In this document: in pieces, positions 1-5,813 of the stretch
How positions within the stretch are numbered: position 1 is the stretch's first letter
Layout of the letters: each line of letters starts with the position of its first letter
DNA from: Anaerolineae bacterium
GTDB lineage: Bacteria > Chloroflexota > Anaerolineae > Anaerolineales > UBA11858
DNA length: 6,005 nucleotides
Reading direction: 5' to 3'
Assembly (NCBI GenBank): GCA_003694235.1
Contig: RFKO01000048.1
Span: forward strand, 1-6,005
Made by a program: the position numbers and the translations under genes
The notes under the pieces: model-generated
The model's database searches: none
Told to the model about the DNA's origin: nothing
What the model saw: the letters and a program-made list of their open reading frames with translations, nothing else

Positions 1-546
1 GGCCGAGGCTTCGCCCGCGCCTTTCAGGGGCAGGCTGAACCCCAGGAGCACCTCGTCCGCGGCGAGGGTGTTTTGCATCACGCCGCGGTACAGGGAGGGC
101 AGGGGGGCGCGGCGCATCCCGCGCGGGGAGGCAATCTCCGCCACCGCGTCCAGCGCGGCAAGGGCAATCGCCCCATCCGCGGCCGGCAGGGCGTGCGCCA
201 CGTTGCCGCCCAGCGTGGCGACGTTACGCACCTGCGGGCCGCCAATCAGCGCCGCGGCTTCGGCCAGCGCCTGCGCATGTTCGTGAACAAGGGGGGATTC
301 GGCTACCCGGCTGATCGGTTCCGCCGCGCCGATAAAAAGACGACTTTCCCGAATCTCAATCCCCCGCATTTCGGGTATGTCTGAGACATCAATCAGGGTG
401 TGGGGCGGTTCCCGCTTGCCTTGTTGAACTTCCAGCAGCAAGTCGGTTCCCCCGGCGATGATCTGGGCCTTGCCGGGCGCGCTTCCCAACGCCTGGAAGA
501 CCTCATCAACCGAGGCAGCAAGGATATACTGTTCACAAATCTTCAT
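1..546 (-). CDS. Molybdenum-hydroxylase FAD-binding subunit (xanthine/CO dehydrogenase medium subunit), partial
   Basis: The reverse strand reads 182 codons from ATG at 546 and runs off the window at position 1. Two FAD-contact motifs of the FAD_binding_5 domain are visible: IIAGGTDLL (residues 29-37) and GGPQVRNVATLGGN (102-115), followed by PAAD (121-124) and ALDA (130-133). In this family the subunit carries electrons between the Fe-S subunit and FAD in a cytoplasmic Mo-hydroxylase that oxidises purines, aldehydes or CO. The full protein is usually about 280-300 residues, so the C-terminal CO_deh_flav_C domain and probably the Mo and Fe-S subunit genes lie beyond the window. The start is well fixed: an in-frame TGA at 561-559 lies four codons upstream and no other start codon falls between. 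No strong Shine-Dalgarno is seen. The substrate cannot be told from this fragment. Confidence 0.93.
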   Translation of the reverse strand, partial: MKICEQYILAASVDEVFQALGSAPGKAQIIAGGTDLLLEVQQGKREPPHTLIDVSDIPEMRGIEIRESRLFIGAAEPISRVAESPLVHEHAQALAEAAALIGGPQVRNVATLGGNVAHALPAADGAIALAALDAVAEIASPRGMRRAPLPSLYRGVMQNTLAADEVLLGFSLPLKGAGEASA

Positions 547-561
547 CGGATCGGCTGCTCA

Positions 562-745
562 CCACGGATGGCGGCACTTTTCGTTGGGTAGTTGGGTAGT
601 CGGGTAGTCAGGTAGTCGGGTGGTCGAAACACTTGCCTGGCTATCTGACCATTTGACTATCAGACTATTCGACGGGTCTCCAACGCCGCCGCGGACTGAG
701 TTTTGCCCACGACGACCGCCGATCCAGATAGCGCTATTCTAACAC
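562..745. other. Intergenic spacer upstream of the FAD-subunit gene
   Basis: This spacer separates the minus-strand lipoprotein terminator from the minus-strand FAD-subunit gene. Apart from the octamer inverted repeat it holds a 10-bp perfect palindrome (ATAGCGCTAT, 728-737). I found no convincing minus-strand promoter box and no plausible small gene; the short open frames here lack ribosome binding sites and recognisable products. Confidence 0.5.
583..673. repeat. Octamer repeats arranged as an inverted repeat
   Basis: The left arm holds five consecutive 8-base units beginning at 583, 591, 599, 607 and 615, with consensus GTYRGGTR (for example GTCGGGTA), plus a decayed sixth at 623. After an 11-base spacer, four 8-base units in the opposite orientation (consensus YATYHGAC) begin at 642, 650, 658 and 666. 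Pairing the inner four left units (591-622) with the right four gives a stem of about 32 positions. As plus-strand RNA it has only two mismatches, because most differences become G-U pairs; the minus-strand transcript would have A-C mismatches instead. It is noncoding and lies just upstream of the FAD-subunit start. Function is unknown; it may be a dispersed hairpin repeat of this genome. Confidence 0.8.
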
Positions 746-779
746 AAAAAGCGAGGTTGCCTGCATCAGACAACCTCGC
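746..779 (-). terminator. Rho-independent terminator of the lipoprotein gene
   Basis: On the minus strand GCGAGGTTG (779-771) pairs perfectly with CAACCTCGC (759-751). The loop can pair further through one U-G and three Watson-Crick pairs, leaving an ATG triloop, so the stem may reach 13 bp. It is followed directly by five T residues (750-746). The stem begins 28 bases after the stop codon of the lipoprotein gene. Confidence 0.88.
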
Positions 780-807
780 ACAATGCCACTGTAACTACCG
801 ATGCGCC

Positions 808-1620
808 CTAATCAAAGCGCGAGATGCGGTCATAAACCGCCTGCGCGGCATTGATCACGTAGTCTGCATTCATCTCGATATCCAGGCCGCTGGCCCAGAT
901 CCAGACAACCACATTGCGGTATGCGAACGCAATCTCGTATGTCGTCGTTGTCAAATTGGACGATGGATCAAAGGATTTATGCGTATAGAGCAGACATTGA
1001 TCGCCGACCTGGCAACCATTGTCCAGCCATGTAATTTCATCCTTCGTGTAATCTGATTTATAGGCCTTAAACCACTCCGGCGAGAGTGCCAGCCGTGCGC
1101 CTTCATTCGTTTCAAACAGTTCCATCGTGCTCACAATGCGCGCCGGCGCGATATCGGCTTTATTAGAACGATTCAATTCGATCTTCCAACCATCAACGCG
1201 CCCCGTCGCAACGATGTACTTTTTCGCCTCCAGCTCTCCCAGCTCATAAACCAGCTGCGTGTTGGTATAGCGGGTTTCGCCGCCGGAGGGAACGTAATAA
1301 TCGTTGGGCAGGTCTTCCCGTTGGAGAGCAAAATCGCTCAGATGCGAAAGAGCGTCCGCCACAGAAAAATGCGCCTCCTGAGTTGGAGCGGGCATCTCTG
1401 TGGGCTGCACGGGAGGAATAGCCGGCTGTTGGGTTGGTTGAGCCGGCTGGACCGCCGCAGGCGCCGTGGTTGGCGCGACGGCCTGGGCACCCTGCTCGGC
1501 AGGTTGCTCTCCGGACGGGACAGCCGGGGCAGTCTGATTGGAGTTTCCACCAGGCAAAGCACATGCCGAGAGCACCAGCAGCAAAATGCCGGCCAGAATA
1601 ATCAGTTTTCGAGCATTCAT
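808..1620 (-). CDS. Secreted lipoprotein of unknown function with Pro/Gln/Ala-rich linker
   Basis: The 270-residue product begins with a lipoprotein signal peptide: a basic N-terminus (RK at 4-5), a hydrophobic core and the lipobox LSAC with the lipidated Cys at residue 20. Residues about 25-82 form a low-complexity linker rich in Pro, Gln and Ala, holding the globular part away from the membrane. The C-terminal part (about 84-270) looks folded, with EDLPNDYY near 102-109 and two cysteines at 203 and 209 (C-x5-C) that could form a disulfide outside the cell. I do not recognise a named domain. Mycobacterial PknH-like sensor domains also show an EDLP-type motif, but that resemblance is too weak for a call. 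The gene has its own terminator and diverges from the downstream operon, so it is probably monocistronic. Confidence 0.85.
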   Translation of the reverse strand: MNARKLIILAGILLLVLSACALPGGNSNQTAPAVPSGEQPAEQGAQAVAPTTAPAAVQPAQPTQQPAIPPVQPTEMPAPTQEAHFSVADALSHLSDFALQREDLPNDYYVPSGGETRYTNTQLVYELGELEAKKYIVATGRVDGWKIELNRSNKADIAPARIVSTMELFETNEGARLALSPEWFKAYKSDYTKDEITWLDNGCQVGDQCLLYTHKSFDPSSNLTTTTYEIAFAYRNVVVWIWASGLDIEMNADYVINAAQAVYDRISRFD

Positions 1621-1625
1621 AATCT

Positions 1626-1634
1626 ACCTCCTTC
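1626..1634 (-). promoter_or_regulatory. Strong Shine-Dalgarno of the minus-strand lipoprotein
   Basis: The minus strand reads GAAGGAGGT here, a near-complete anti-16S match, five bases before the ATG at 1620. It settles the start, which also places the signal peptide correctly. Confidence 0.9.
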
Positions 1635-1777
1635 TAAGGTTTTTCATCGCAAAGAAACATGCGATGGAATCTCATAACTGACTTTACCCCGATAAGCAAC
1701 AAATTGGAATGGCCCTAAAGTACCAAATCACATTACAGGTTTGTAAGTCCCTTCTCTGTCCACCGGTTGATCCACCG
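1635..1777. other. Divergent intergenic region between two lipoprotein genes
   Basis: This AT-richer stretch must contain the start of transcription for the minus-strand lipoprotein, but I could not pick a convincing minus-strand -35/-10 pair. A 6-bp inverted repeat (CATCGC at 1645-1650, GCGATG at 1661-1666) would form a small hairpin in the leader of the minus-strand transcript, just before its Shine-Dalgarno. No gene is supported here. Confidence 0.4.
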
Positions 1778-1806
1778 TTCTCAGATTACAACATCAGGCG
1801 TATAAT
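1778..1806 (+). promoter_or_regulatory. Sigma70-type promoter for the four-gene operon
   Basis: A perfect -10 box TATAAT lies at 1801-1806. Exactly 17 bases upstream is TTCTCA (1778-1783), which matches four of six positions of the TTGACA consensus. Transcription would start near 1812-1814, giving a leader of only about 24 bases before the ATG at 1837. No operator palindrome is obvious around it. Confidence 0.7.
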
Positions 1807-1836
1807 CTTCGCATCGCTATCCCTCAGAGCAGAACT

Positions 1837-2571
1837 ATGCACAAACAACTCACTCTCCTCTCCACAATCTTTTTTGCACTGCTTATATCTGCCTGCACCC
1901 CTTCAGCTGCAAACACCCACCCAGCGGCCAGCGCCACTCCTGACATCGCGGCCACCATTACGCAAGCCGCAGAAACGATCTATGCCGGAGCCACAGGAAC
2001 AGCCCTGGCATTGACCAGCGCTGTCACCCCCACGCAAACGCCAACGAATACTCCCACCGTTACCCCCAGCCCCACTGCCACCCAAACGCTTACCCCTTCA
2101 CCAACGCCAAGCCTGACCCCTACCGTAACTCCACTTCCTCCCGGCTTCATTCCAGAGAACGCCATCGTCATCTACTTTGTACAAACGGGCACGGGCGGCC
2201 CCATTGGATGCGGCGACACGCTCGTAAAGCTCTGGTCAGGGAACTTACGCACCGGTGACCTGAAAACCGACCTGACCATTGCTCTGAACGCTCTCTTCCG
2301 AGCAGGGCAATATTTTGGCAATCTGTACAATGCCACCTATCCATCCAACCTGTACGTCGTTGACGTTATCCATGATAACGGCGAAACACACGCCATCATG
2401 GACGGCAGCTATGTCGTTCCCAAAGACAGTTGTGACGCCAGCCGTTATCAATCACAGGTACAGGCTACTGCCCGACAATTCCCCGAAATCCGTCGCTTTG
2501 TGCCCTGGGTTCGTGATAAACTTCTGGAAGATTTACTCGCAATCTATTCCGACTCGGGGCAAGACAAATGA
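1837..2571 (+). CDS. Lipoprotein with Thr/Pro-rich linker and a GerMN-like C-terminal domain
   Basis: The 244-residue product has a lipoprotein signal peptide ending in LISAC, with the lipidated Cys at 20. A linker from about 63 to 101 consists largely of TPT/TPS repeats, as in many surface lipoproteins. The C-terminal part (about 108-240) starts with a strand-like IVIYFVQT and a VKLWSG segment, contains LTIALNALF (146-154), and ends with QATARQFPEIRRFVPWV (209-225). This order resembles the GerMN domain of spore-germination-type lipoproteins, but the match is by eye and the role in a probable non-sporeformer is unknown. Cys125 and Cys199 could form a disulfide. The ATG has no good Shine-Dalgarno despite a strong promoter. 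Two consecutive in-frame TGA codons (2569-2574) end it. It is first of four same-strand genes. Confidence 0.85.
   Translation: MHKQLTLLSTIFFALLISACTPSAANTHPAASATPDIAATITQAAETIYAGATGTALALTSAVTPTQTPTNTPTVTPSPTATQTLTPSPTPSLTPTVTPLPPGFIPENAIVIYFVQTGTGGPIGCGDTLVKLWSGNLRTGDLKTDLTIALNALFRAGQYFGNLYNATYPSNLYVVDVIHDNGETHAIMDGSYVVPKDSCDASRYQSQVQATARQFPEIRRFVPWVRDKLLEDLLAIYSDSGQDK
2026..2140 (+). repeat. Degenerate Thr-Pro codon repeat (linker-coding)
   Basis: The DNA is a run of ACN and CCN codons with irregular Ser, Gln and Val codons, encoding the TP-rich linker of the lipoprotein. Such stretches change length easily by slippage. It is a protein-level low-complexity linker rather than a separate genetic element. 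Confidence 0.7.
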
Positions 2572-2581
2572 TGACCAACCC

Positions 2582-2586
2582 GGAGG
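2582..2586 (+). promoter_or_regulatory. Shine-Dalgarno deciding the start of the M20 dipeptidase
   Basis: GGAGG lies seven bases before ATG 2594. The open frame continues upstream to 2315 through the preceding gene, so this site is what marks 2594 as the real start; the resulting N-terminus also matches where M20 proteins begin. Confidence 0.88.
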
Positions 2587-2593
2587 CCACACA

Positions 2594-3964
2594 ATGAGCA
2601 ATTCACGACAGCTTGCTCTGGACTATCTACAAAAAGAATCTAACCGCTTTCTCGATGAGCTGAAAACTTTTGCCAGCCTGCCGTCCGTCTCCACCGACCC
2701 GCAAAAGGCTGCAGAGGTACAAAAGACTGCCCAATGGGTAGCCGAGCGCCTGCGGCAAGCAGGTATGCACAAGGTGGAAATCATGCCAACCGGCGGTCAC
2801 CCGGTCGTATACGGCGAGCACCTGGAAGCGGGGGAATCCGCCCCAACCGTTTTGATATACGGCCACTACGATGTGCAACCCGCCGAACCGCTGGACAAAT
2901 GGGATTCGCCGCCTTTCGAGCCGCAGGTGCGCGGCGAAAACCTGTACGCTCGCGGCGCGACGGACATGAAAGGGCAGGTGACAGCCACCATCAACGCCGT
3001 GGAAGCCATCATCAAAACCAGCGCGCTGCCCGTAAATGTCAAATTCATCATCGAAGGGGAAGAGGAAATCGGGTCTCCCCACCTGGCCGATTTCATCCGC
3101 CAGCACAAGGAGAAACTGGCCTGTGACTTCGCTCTCAACCCCGATACCGGCATGGTCGCGCCCGACCTGCCGACCATCACCTACGCGTTGCGCGGGCTGG
3201 CCTATTTCGAACTGCGCGTCTGGGGGCCGGATCACGACCTGCATTCCGGCGTGTTTGGCGGCTCAGTTCACAACCCCGCTCAGGCGCTGGCCGAATTGAT
3301 CGCCGGCATGCACGACGCCGAGGGACGTGTCACGCTGCCCGGCTTTTACGATTCCGTACTGCCGCTGAGTGACGAAGAACGCGCCGAGATCGCCCGTCTG
3401 CCGATTGACGACGTCTGGTTCCTGGAAAACACCGGCGCGCCGGCTCTGTATGGCGAGAAAGGCTACACCCCGGCCGAACGCGTTGGCGGCCGCCCCACAC
3501 TGGAAATCAACGGGTTGTACGCCGGCTTCATCGGCGAAGGTTCTAAGACCGTGTTGCCTTCCTATGCGATGGCCAAGATCTCATGCCGCCTGGTCCCCAA
3601 CCAGGACCCAGAAGCGGTTCACCGGCAACTCCGCCAATATCTCGAAGAAAACGCCCCTCCCACCATTCGCTGGGAGCTAACCGCCATGGTGGGCAGCCCG
3701 CCATCCTTAAGCGACCGTCATTCACCCTGGAACCAGGCCTACCTCAAAGCGGCTGAGGCCGTGTGGGGAGTTCGCCCGCTCTTCAAGCGTGAGGGCGGCA
3801 GCGTGCCGGTGGTCAGCGACTTCCAGCACATTCTGGGGGTCGAGTCGGTCAACATCGGCTTCGGTCTGCCCAACGACAATATGCACGGCCCTAACGAAAA
3901 GCTGCATCTCCCCACCTGGAAACGCGGCATGCAGGCGCTGGTGCATTTCTTCTTCAACCTGTGA
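2594..3964 (+). CDS. M20-family metallodipeptidase (carnosinase/CNDP-like)
   Basis: The 456-residue protein has the normal length and every hallmark of a di-zinc M20 peptidase. YGHYDVQP (89-96) gives the zinc ligand His91 and Asp93. ARGATDMKGQ (119-128) gives the bridging Asp124. EGEEEIGS (154-161) gives the general base Glu157 and ligand Glu158. NPDTG supplies Asp184, and MHGPNEK supplies the last zinc ligand His431. DLHSG (215-219) provides His217, which in relatives acts across the dimer interface. The dimerisation lid lies between about 205 and 325. Family members cleave dipeptides or short peptides. With no signal peptide it should be cytosolic, consistent with recycling of imported peptides. 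It sits 22 bases after the lipoprotein gene, and its stop codon overlaps a possible GTG start of the next gene. The exact substrate is not predictable. Confidence 0.96.
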   Translation: MSNSRQLALDYLQKESNRFLDELKTFASLPSVSTDPQKAAEVQKTAQWVAERLRQAGMHKVEIMPTGGHPVVYGEHLEAGESAPTVLIYGHYDVQPAEPLDKWDSPPFEPQVRGENLYARGATDMKGQVTATINAVEAIIKTSALPVNVKFIIEGEEEIGSPHLADFIRQHKEKLACDFALNPDTGMVAPDLPTITYALRGLAYFELRVWGPDHDLHSGVFGGSVHNPAQALAELIAGMHDAEGRVTLPGFYDSVLPLSDEERAEIARLPIDDVWFLENTGAPALYGEKGYTPAERVGGRPTLEINGLYAGFIGEGSKTVLPSYAMAKISCRLVPNQDPEAVHRQLRQYLEENAPPTIRWELTAMVGSPPSLSDRHSPWNQAYLKAAEAVWGVRPLFKREGGSVPVVSDFQHILGVESVNIGFGLPNDNMHGPNEKLHLPTWKRGMQALVHFFFNL

Positions 3965-3966
3965 CG

Positions 3967-4848
3967 ATGACAGAAAAACTTCCTAACTATGGCGGGCAGG
4001 CCGTAATCGAGGGCGTAATGATGCGCGGCGCAAACGCTGTCGCCATCGGGATGCGCGCGCCGGATGGCAACATTGTGATCCACACCGAAAAACTGGGCGG
4101 CATTTACAAAAGTCGCCTGGCAAAAATCCCCTTCCTGCGCGGCATCATCTTGCTTTGGGACGCGCTGGGACTGGGCATGCGCGCCCTGACCATCTCGGCC
4201 AATCTGCAGGCAGAGGAAGAGGAGCAAATCGAAGGGCCGGCGCTCTACCTTACGCTGGGTTTCTCCTTCATCGTAGCCATTGGACTGTTCTTCCTGGCGC
4301 CGGCAGCGCTGGGACAACTGGCCGAACGCTTCCTCCACTGGAACGCCTGGTGGAGCAACCTGGGCGAAGGCCTGGTTCGTCTGCTTCTGTTGATTGGCTA
4401 CATCTGGCTGATCGGTTTGACACCCGACATCCGGCGCGTGTTCGCCTACCACGGGGCCGAGCACAAAACCATCAACGCCTTCGAGGCCGGGCTGGAACTG
4501 ACCCCCGAGAACGTTCAGCAGCAATCACTGGAACACCCGCGCTGCGGCACCGCCTTCTTGCTCACACTGGTGCTGCTGTCCATCCTGGTCTTTTCTCTGC
4601 TTGGCCCGCTCCCTCTGGCCACGCGGCTGATCAGCCGCGTGGCGTTCATCCCCATCCTTGCCGGCATGGCGTATGAATACATCCGCTGGACGGCGGATCA
4701 CCTGGATTCACCCTGGGTACGACTGCTGGCCAAACCCAACCTGGCACTCCAACGGCTGACCACGCGCGAGCCAACCATCGAAATCATCGAGGTAAGCATC
4801 GCGGCCTTCGACGCCATGCGTGCAGCCGAAAAACGCTTCTCCACCTGA
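3967..4848 (+). CDS. yqhQ: DUF1385 / YqhQ-family integral membrane protein
   Basis: The 293-residue product matches the DUF1385 family, known as YqhQ in Bacillus subtilis. It begins with the signature YGGQAVIEGVMMRG (8-21). Later come AYHGAEHKTI (160-169), with His162, Glu165 and His166, and EHPRCGT (189-195), with His190 and Cys193. These polar groups could form a metal or catalytic site. LQRLTTREP (261-269) is the family's C-terminal signature. Four hydrophobic segments are apparent near 92-114, 135-155, 195-216 and 222-240. The family has no settled biochemical function. The start could instead be GTG 3961, whose GTGA overlaps the dipeptidase stop by four bases; ATG 3967 gives the usual N-terminus. 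Neither has a Shine-Dalgarno, so translational coupling to the dipeptidase is likely. The reading frame contains a striking 26-bp palindrome. Confidence 0.93.
   Translation: MTEKLPNYGGQAVIEGVMMRGANAVAIGMRAPDGNIVIHTEKLGGIYKSRLAKIPFLRGIILLWDALGLGMRALTISANLQAEEEEQIEGPALYLTLGFSFIVAIGLFFLAPAALGQLAERFLHWNAWWSNLGEGLVRLLLLIGYIWLIGLTPDIRRVFAYHGAEHKTINAFEAGLELTPENVQQQSLEHPRCGTAFLLTLVLLSILVFSLLGPLPLATRLISRVAFIPILAGMAYEYIRWTADHLDSPWVRLLAKPNLALQRLTTREPTIEIIEVSIAAFDAMRAAEKRFST
4618..4643. repeat. Perfect 26-bp palindrome inside the DUF1385 gene
   Basis: The half-site GCCACGCGGCTGA (4618-4630) is followed at once by its exact reverse complement (4631-4643), centred on TGATCA. The palindrome is codon-aligned and encodes residues 218-226 (ATRLISRVA), in the short stretch between the third and fourth membrane segments. 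As RNA it would form a very stable GC-rich hairpin. No T-tract follows, so it is not an ordinary terminator. Confidence 0.85.
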
Positions 4849-4852
4849 AGGA
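4848..4852 (+). promoter_or_regulatory. Shine-Dalgarno deciding the start of the phosphodiester glycosidase
   Basis: AAGGA overlaps the last base of the DUF1385 stop codon and lies six bases before ATG 4859. It favours 4859 over the in-frame ATG at 4820, which would overlap the upstream gene and add 13 residues before the signal anchor. Confidence 0.85.
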
Positions 4853-4858
4853 AATTCT

Positions 4859-5749
4859 ATGCCGAACAAACATCCCCGGCGGCGCGCTGTACTGACCTGC
4901 AGCGTGCTGGCCGTTCTGCTGCTTTCTCTGGCGGCCGTCTTCATCGGACCGCGCCTTGTCCAACGGTTGCTCCCCCGCCCCACGCAACAACGCCTGTTCA
5001 AAGGGGTGGAGTACATCCGCGAGGTGCGCCGCGAGCCGCGCCCGCTGGTCATCCACGTCATCAAGGTTGACCTGCGCGCCGAAGGCATCCGCCTTTTTGT
5101 CACCCCGGGCGACCCGGACAACCCTCTACCGATCAAGGCGCGCACCACATCCGATTTTCTCAACACCTTCGATTTGCAGGTGGCCATCAACGGCGACGCC
5201 TTCACCCCCTGGCATACCAACACCATCCTGGATTACTACCCTCACCGCGGCGATCGCGTCAACCCCACCGGCTTTGCCGCTTCCGAGGGAATCATCTACT
5301 CCCAGGACACCAATAACGAACCCACCCTGTACATCACCGCCGATCAGAACGCTCGCTTCAACGCGCCCACCGGAAAAATCTACAACGCCATCTCCGGCAC
5401 ACGCTTGCTGCTCAAAGAAGGGCAACCGGCGCCCGGCCTGGACAGTTCGCCAGAGCCGCGCAGCGCCGTCGGGCTGGATCAGAAAAACCGCACCCTGATC
5501 CTGATGGTGGTCGATGGCCGCCAGCCGGGCTACTCAGAAGGCGTGACGCTGCAAGAACTGGCCGAGATTCTGGAATCCTACGGCGCGTACACCGCCATGA
5601 ACCTGGACGGCGGCGGTTCATCCACACTGGTCGTAGAAGGCCCGCTGGGGATGGCGCGCGTGCTCAACTCGCCGATCAACAACGGCATCCCAGGACGAGA
5701 ACGCGCGGTCGCAAACCATCTGGGGATTTACGCCGAACCGGCGCGCTGA
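4859..5749 (+). CDS. NAGPA-type phosphodiester glycosidase, membrane-anchored
   Basis: The 296-residue protein carries the phosphodiester glycosidase domain (NAGPA family, PF09992 type). This is related to the human enzyme that removes GlcNAc from GlcNAc-1-phosphodiesters. Family landmarks are VAINGDAF (108-115), RSAVGLD (201-207), ILMVVDGRQPGYSEGVTL (214-231), AMNLDGGGSSTLV (246-258) and RAVANHLGIY (282-291). The N-terminus has a basic PRRR cluster (6-9) and one hydrophobic segment (about 11-30) without a lipobox, so the enzyme is probably anchored with its catalytic domain outside the cell. Bacterial members are thought to cleave sugar-phosphodiester links in polysaccharides or envelope polymers; the substrate here is unknown. 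The gene starts 10 bases after DUF1385 and is the last gene of the operon. Confidence 0.94.
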   Translation: MPNKHPRRRAVLTCSVLAVLLLSLAAVFIGPRLVQRLLPRPTQQRLFKGVEYIREVRREPRPLVIHVIKVDLRAEGIRLFVTPGDPDNPLPIKARTTSDFLNTFDLQVAINGDAFTPWHTNTILDYYPHRGDRVNPTGFAASEGIIYSQDTNNEPTLYITADQNARFNAPTGKIYNAISGTRLLLKEGQPAPGLDSSPEPRSAVGLDQKNRTLILMVVDGRQPGYSEGVTLQELAEILESYGAYTAMNLDGGGSSTLVVEGPLGMARVLNSPINNGIPGRERAVANHLGIYAEPAR

Positions 5750-5810
5750 CGACGAACGACAGGCCGCGATCCCTCCTCGTCTGTCGTCCGTTGCCTGTCG
5801 CCCTTCGTCG
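5750..5810. repeat. Inverted repeat filling the convergent spacer
   Basis: CGACGAACGACAGGC (5750-5764) pairs with GCCTGTCG (5793-5800) and TTCGTCG (5804-5810), a 15-bp stem broken only by a CCC bulge (5801-5803), with a 28-base loop. The right half is made of imperfect TCGTCNG-like units of about seven bases, so the whole spacer looks like short repeats in inverted orientation. It starts directly after the glycosidase stop and ends three bases from the YjbQ stop. It may serve as a two-way transcription end, but neither side has a proper T-tract. Confidence 0.7.
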
Positions 5811-5813
5811 GTT

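Noticed and set aside
583..673. CRISPR-like repeat array
   Set aside because: The units are contiguous 8-mers without spacers and switch orientation halfway; nothing resembles CRISPR repeats or cas genes.
728..737. Perfect 10-bp palindrome ATAGCGCTAT as an operator
   Set aside because: A 10-bp palindrome is expected by chance several times in 6 kb, and no promoter was found beside it.
703..1056. A 117-codon plus-strand open frame overlapping the lipoprotein gene end
   Set aside because: It is antisense to the lipoprotein and its terminator, with no Shine-Dalgarno and no domain.
1667..1735. Minus-strand promoter candidates (such as TTGCTT with TATGAG) for the lipoprotein gene
   Set aside because: Several weak -35/-10 pairs fit equally well with only three or four matches each, so no single one can be supported.
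2315..2593. A long N-terminal extension of the dipeptidase reading frame (93 residues)
   Set aside because: It overlaps the lipoprotein gene in another frame, has no homology features, and a good Shine-Dalgarno precedes the internal ATG 2594 that matches the family N-terminus.
2627..3244. A 205-codon minus-strand open frame opposite the dipeptidase
   Set aside because: It mirrors the codon periodicity of the catalytic domain of the dipeptidase and encodes nothing recognisable.
3739..4524. A 261-codon minus-strand open frame opposite the dipeptidase and DUF1385 genes
   Set aside because: It is antisense to two clearly conserved genes, has no ribosome binding site and no recognisable domain; it is a by-product of GC-rich codon bias.
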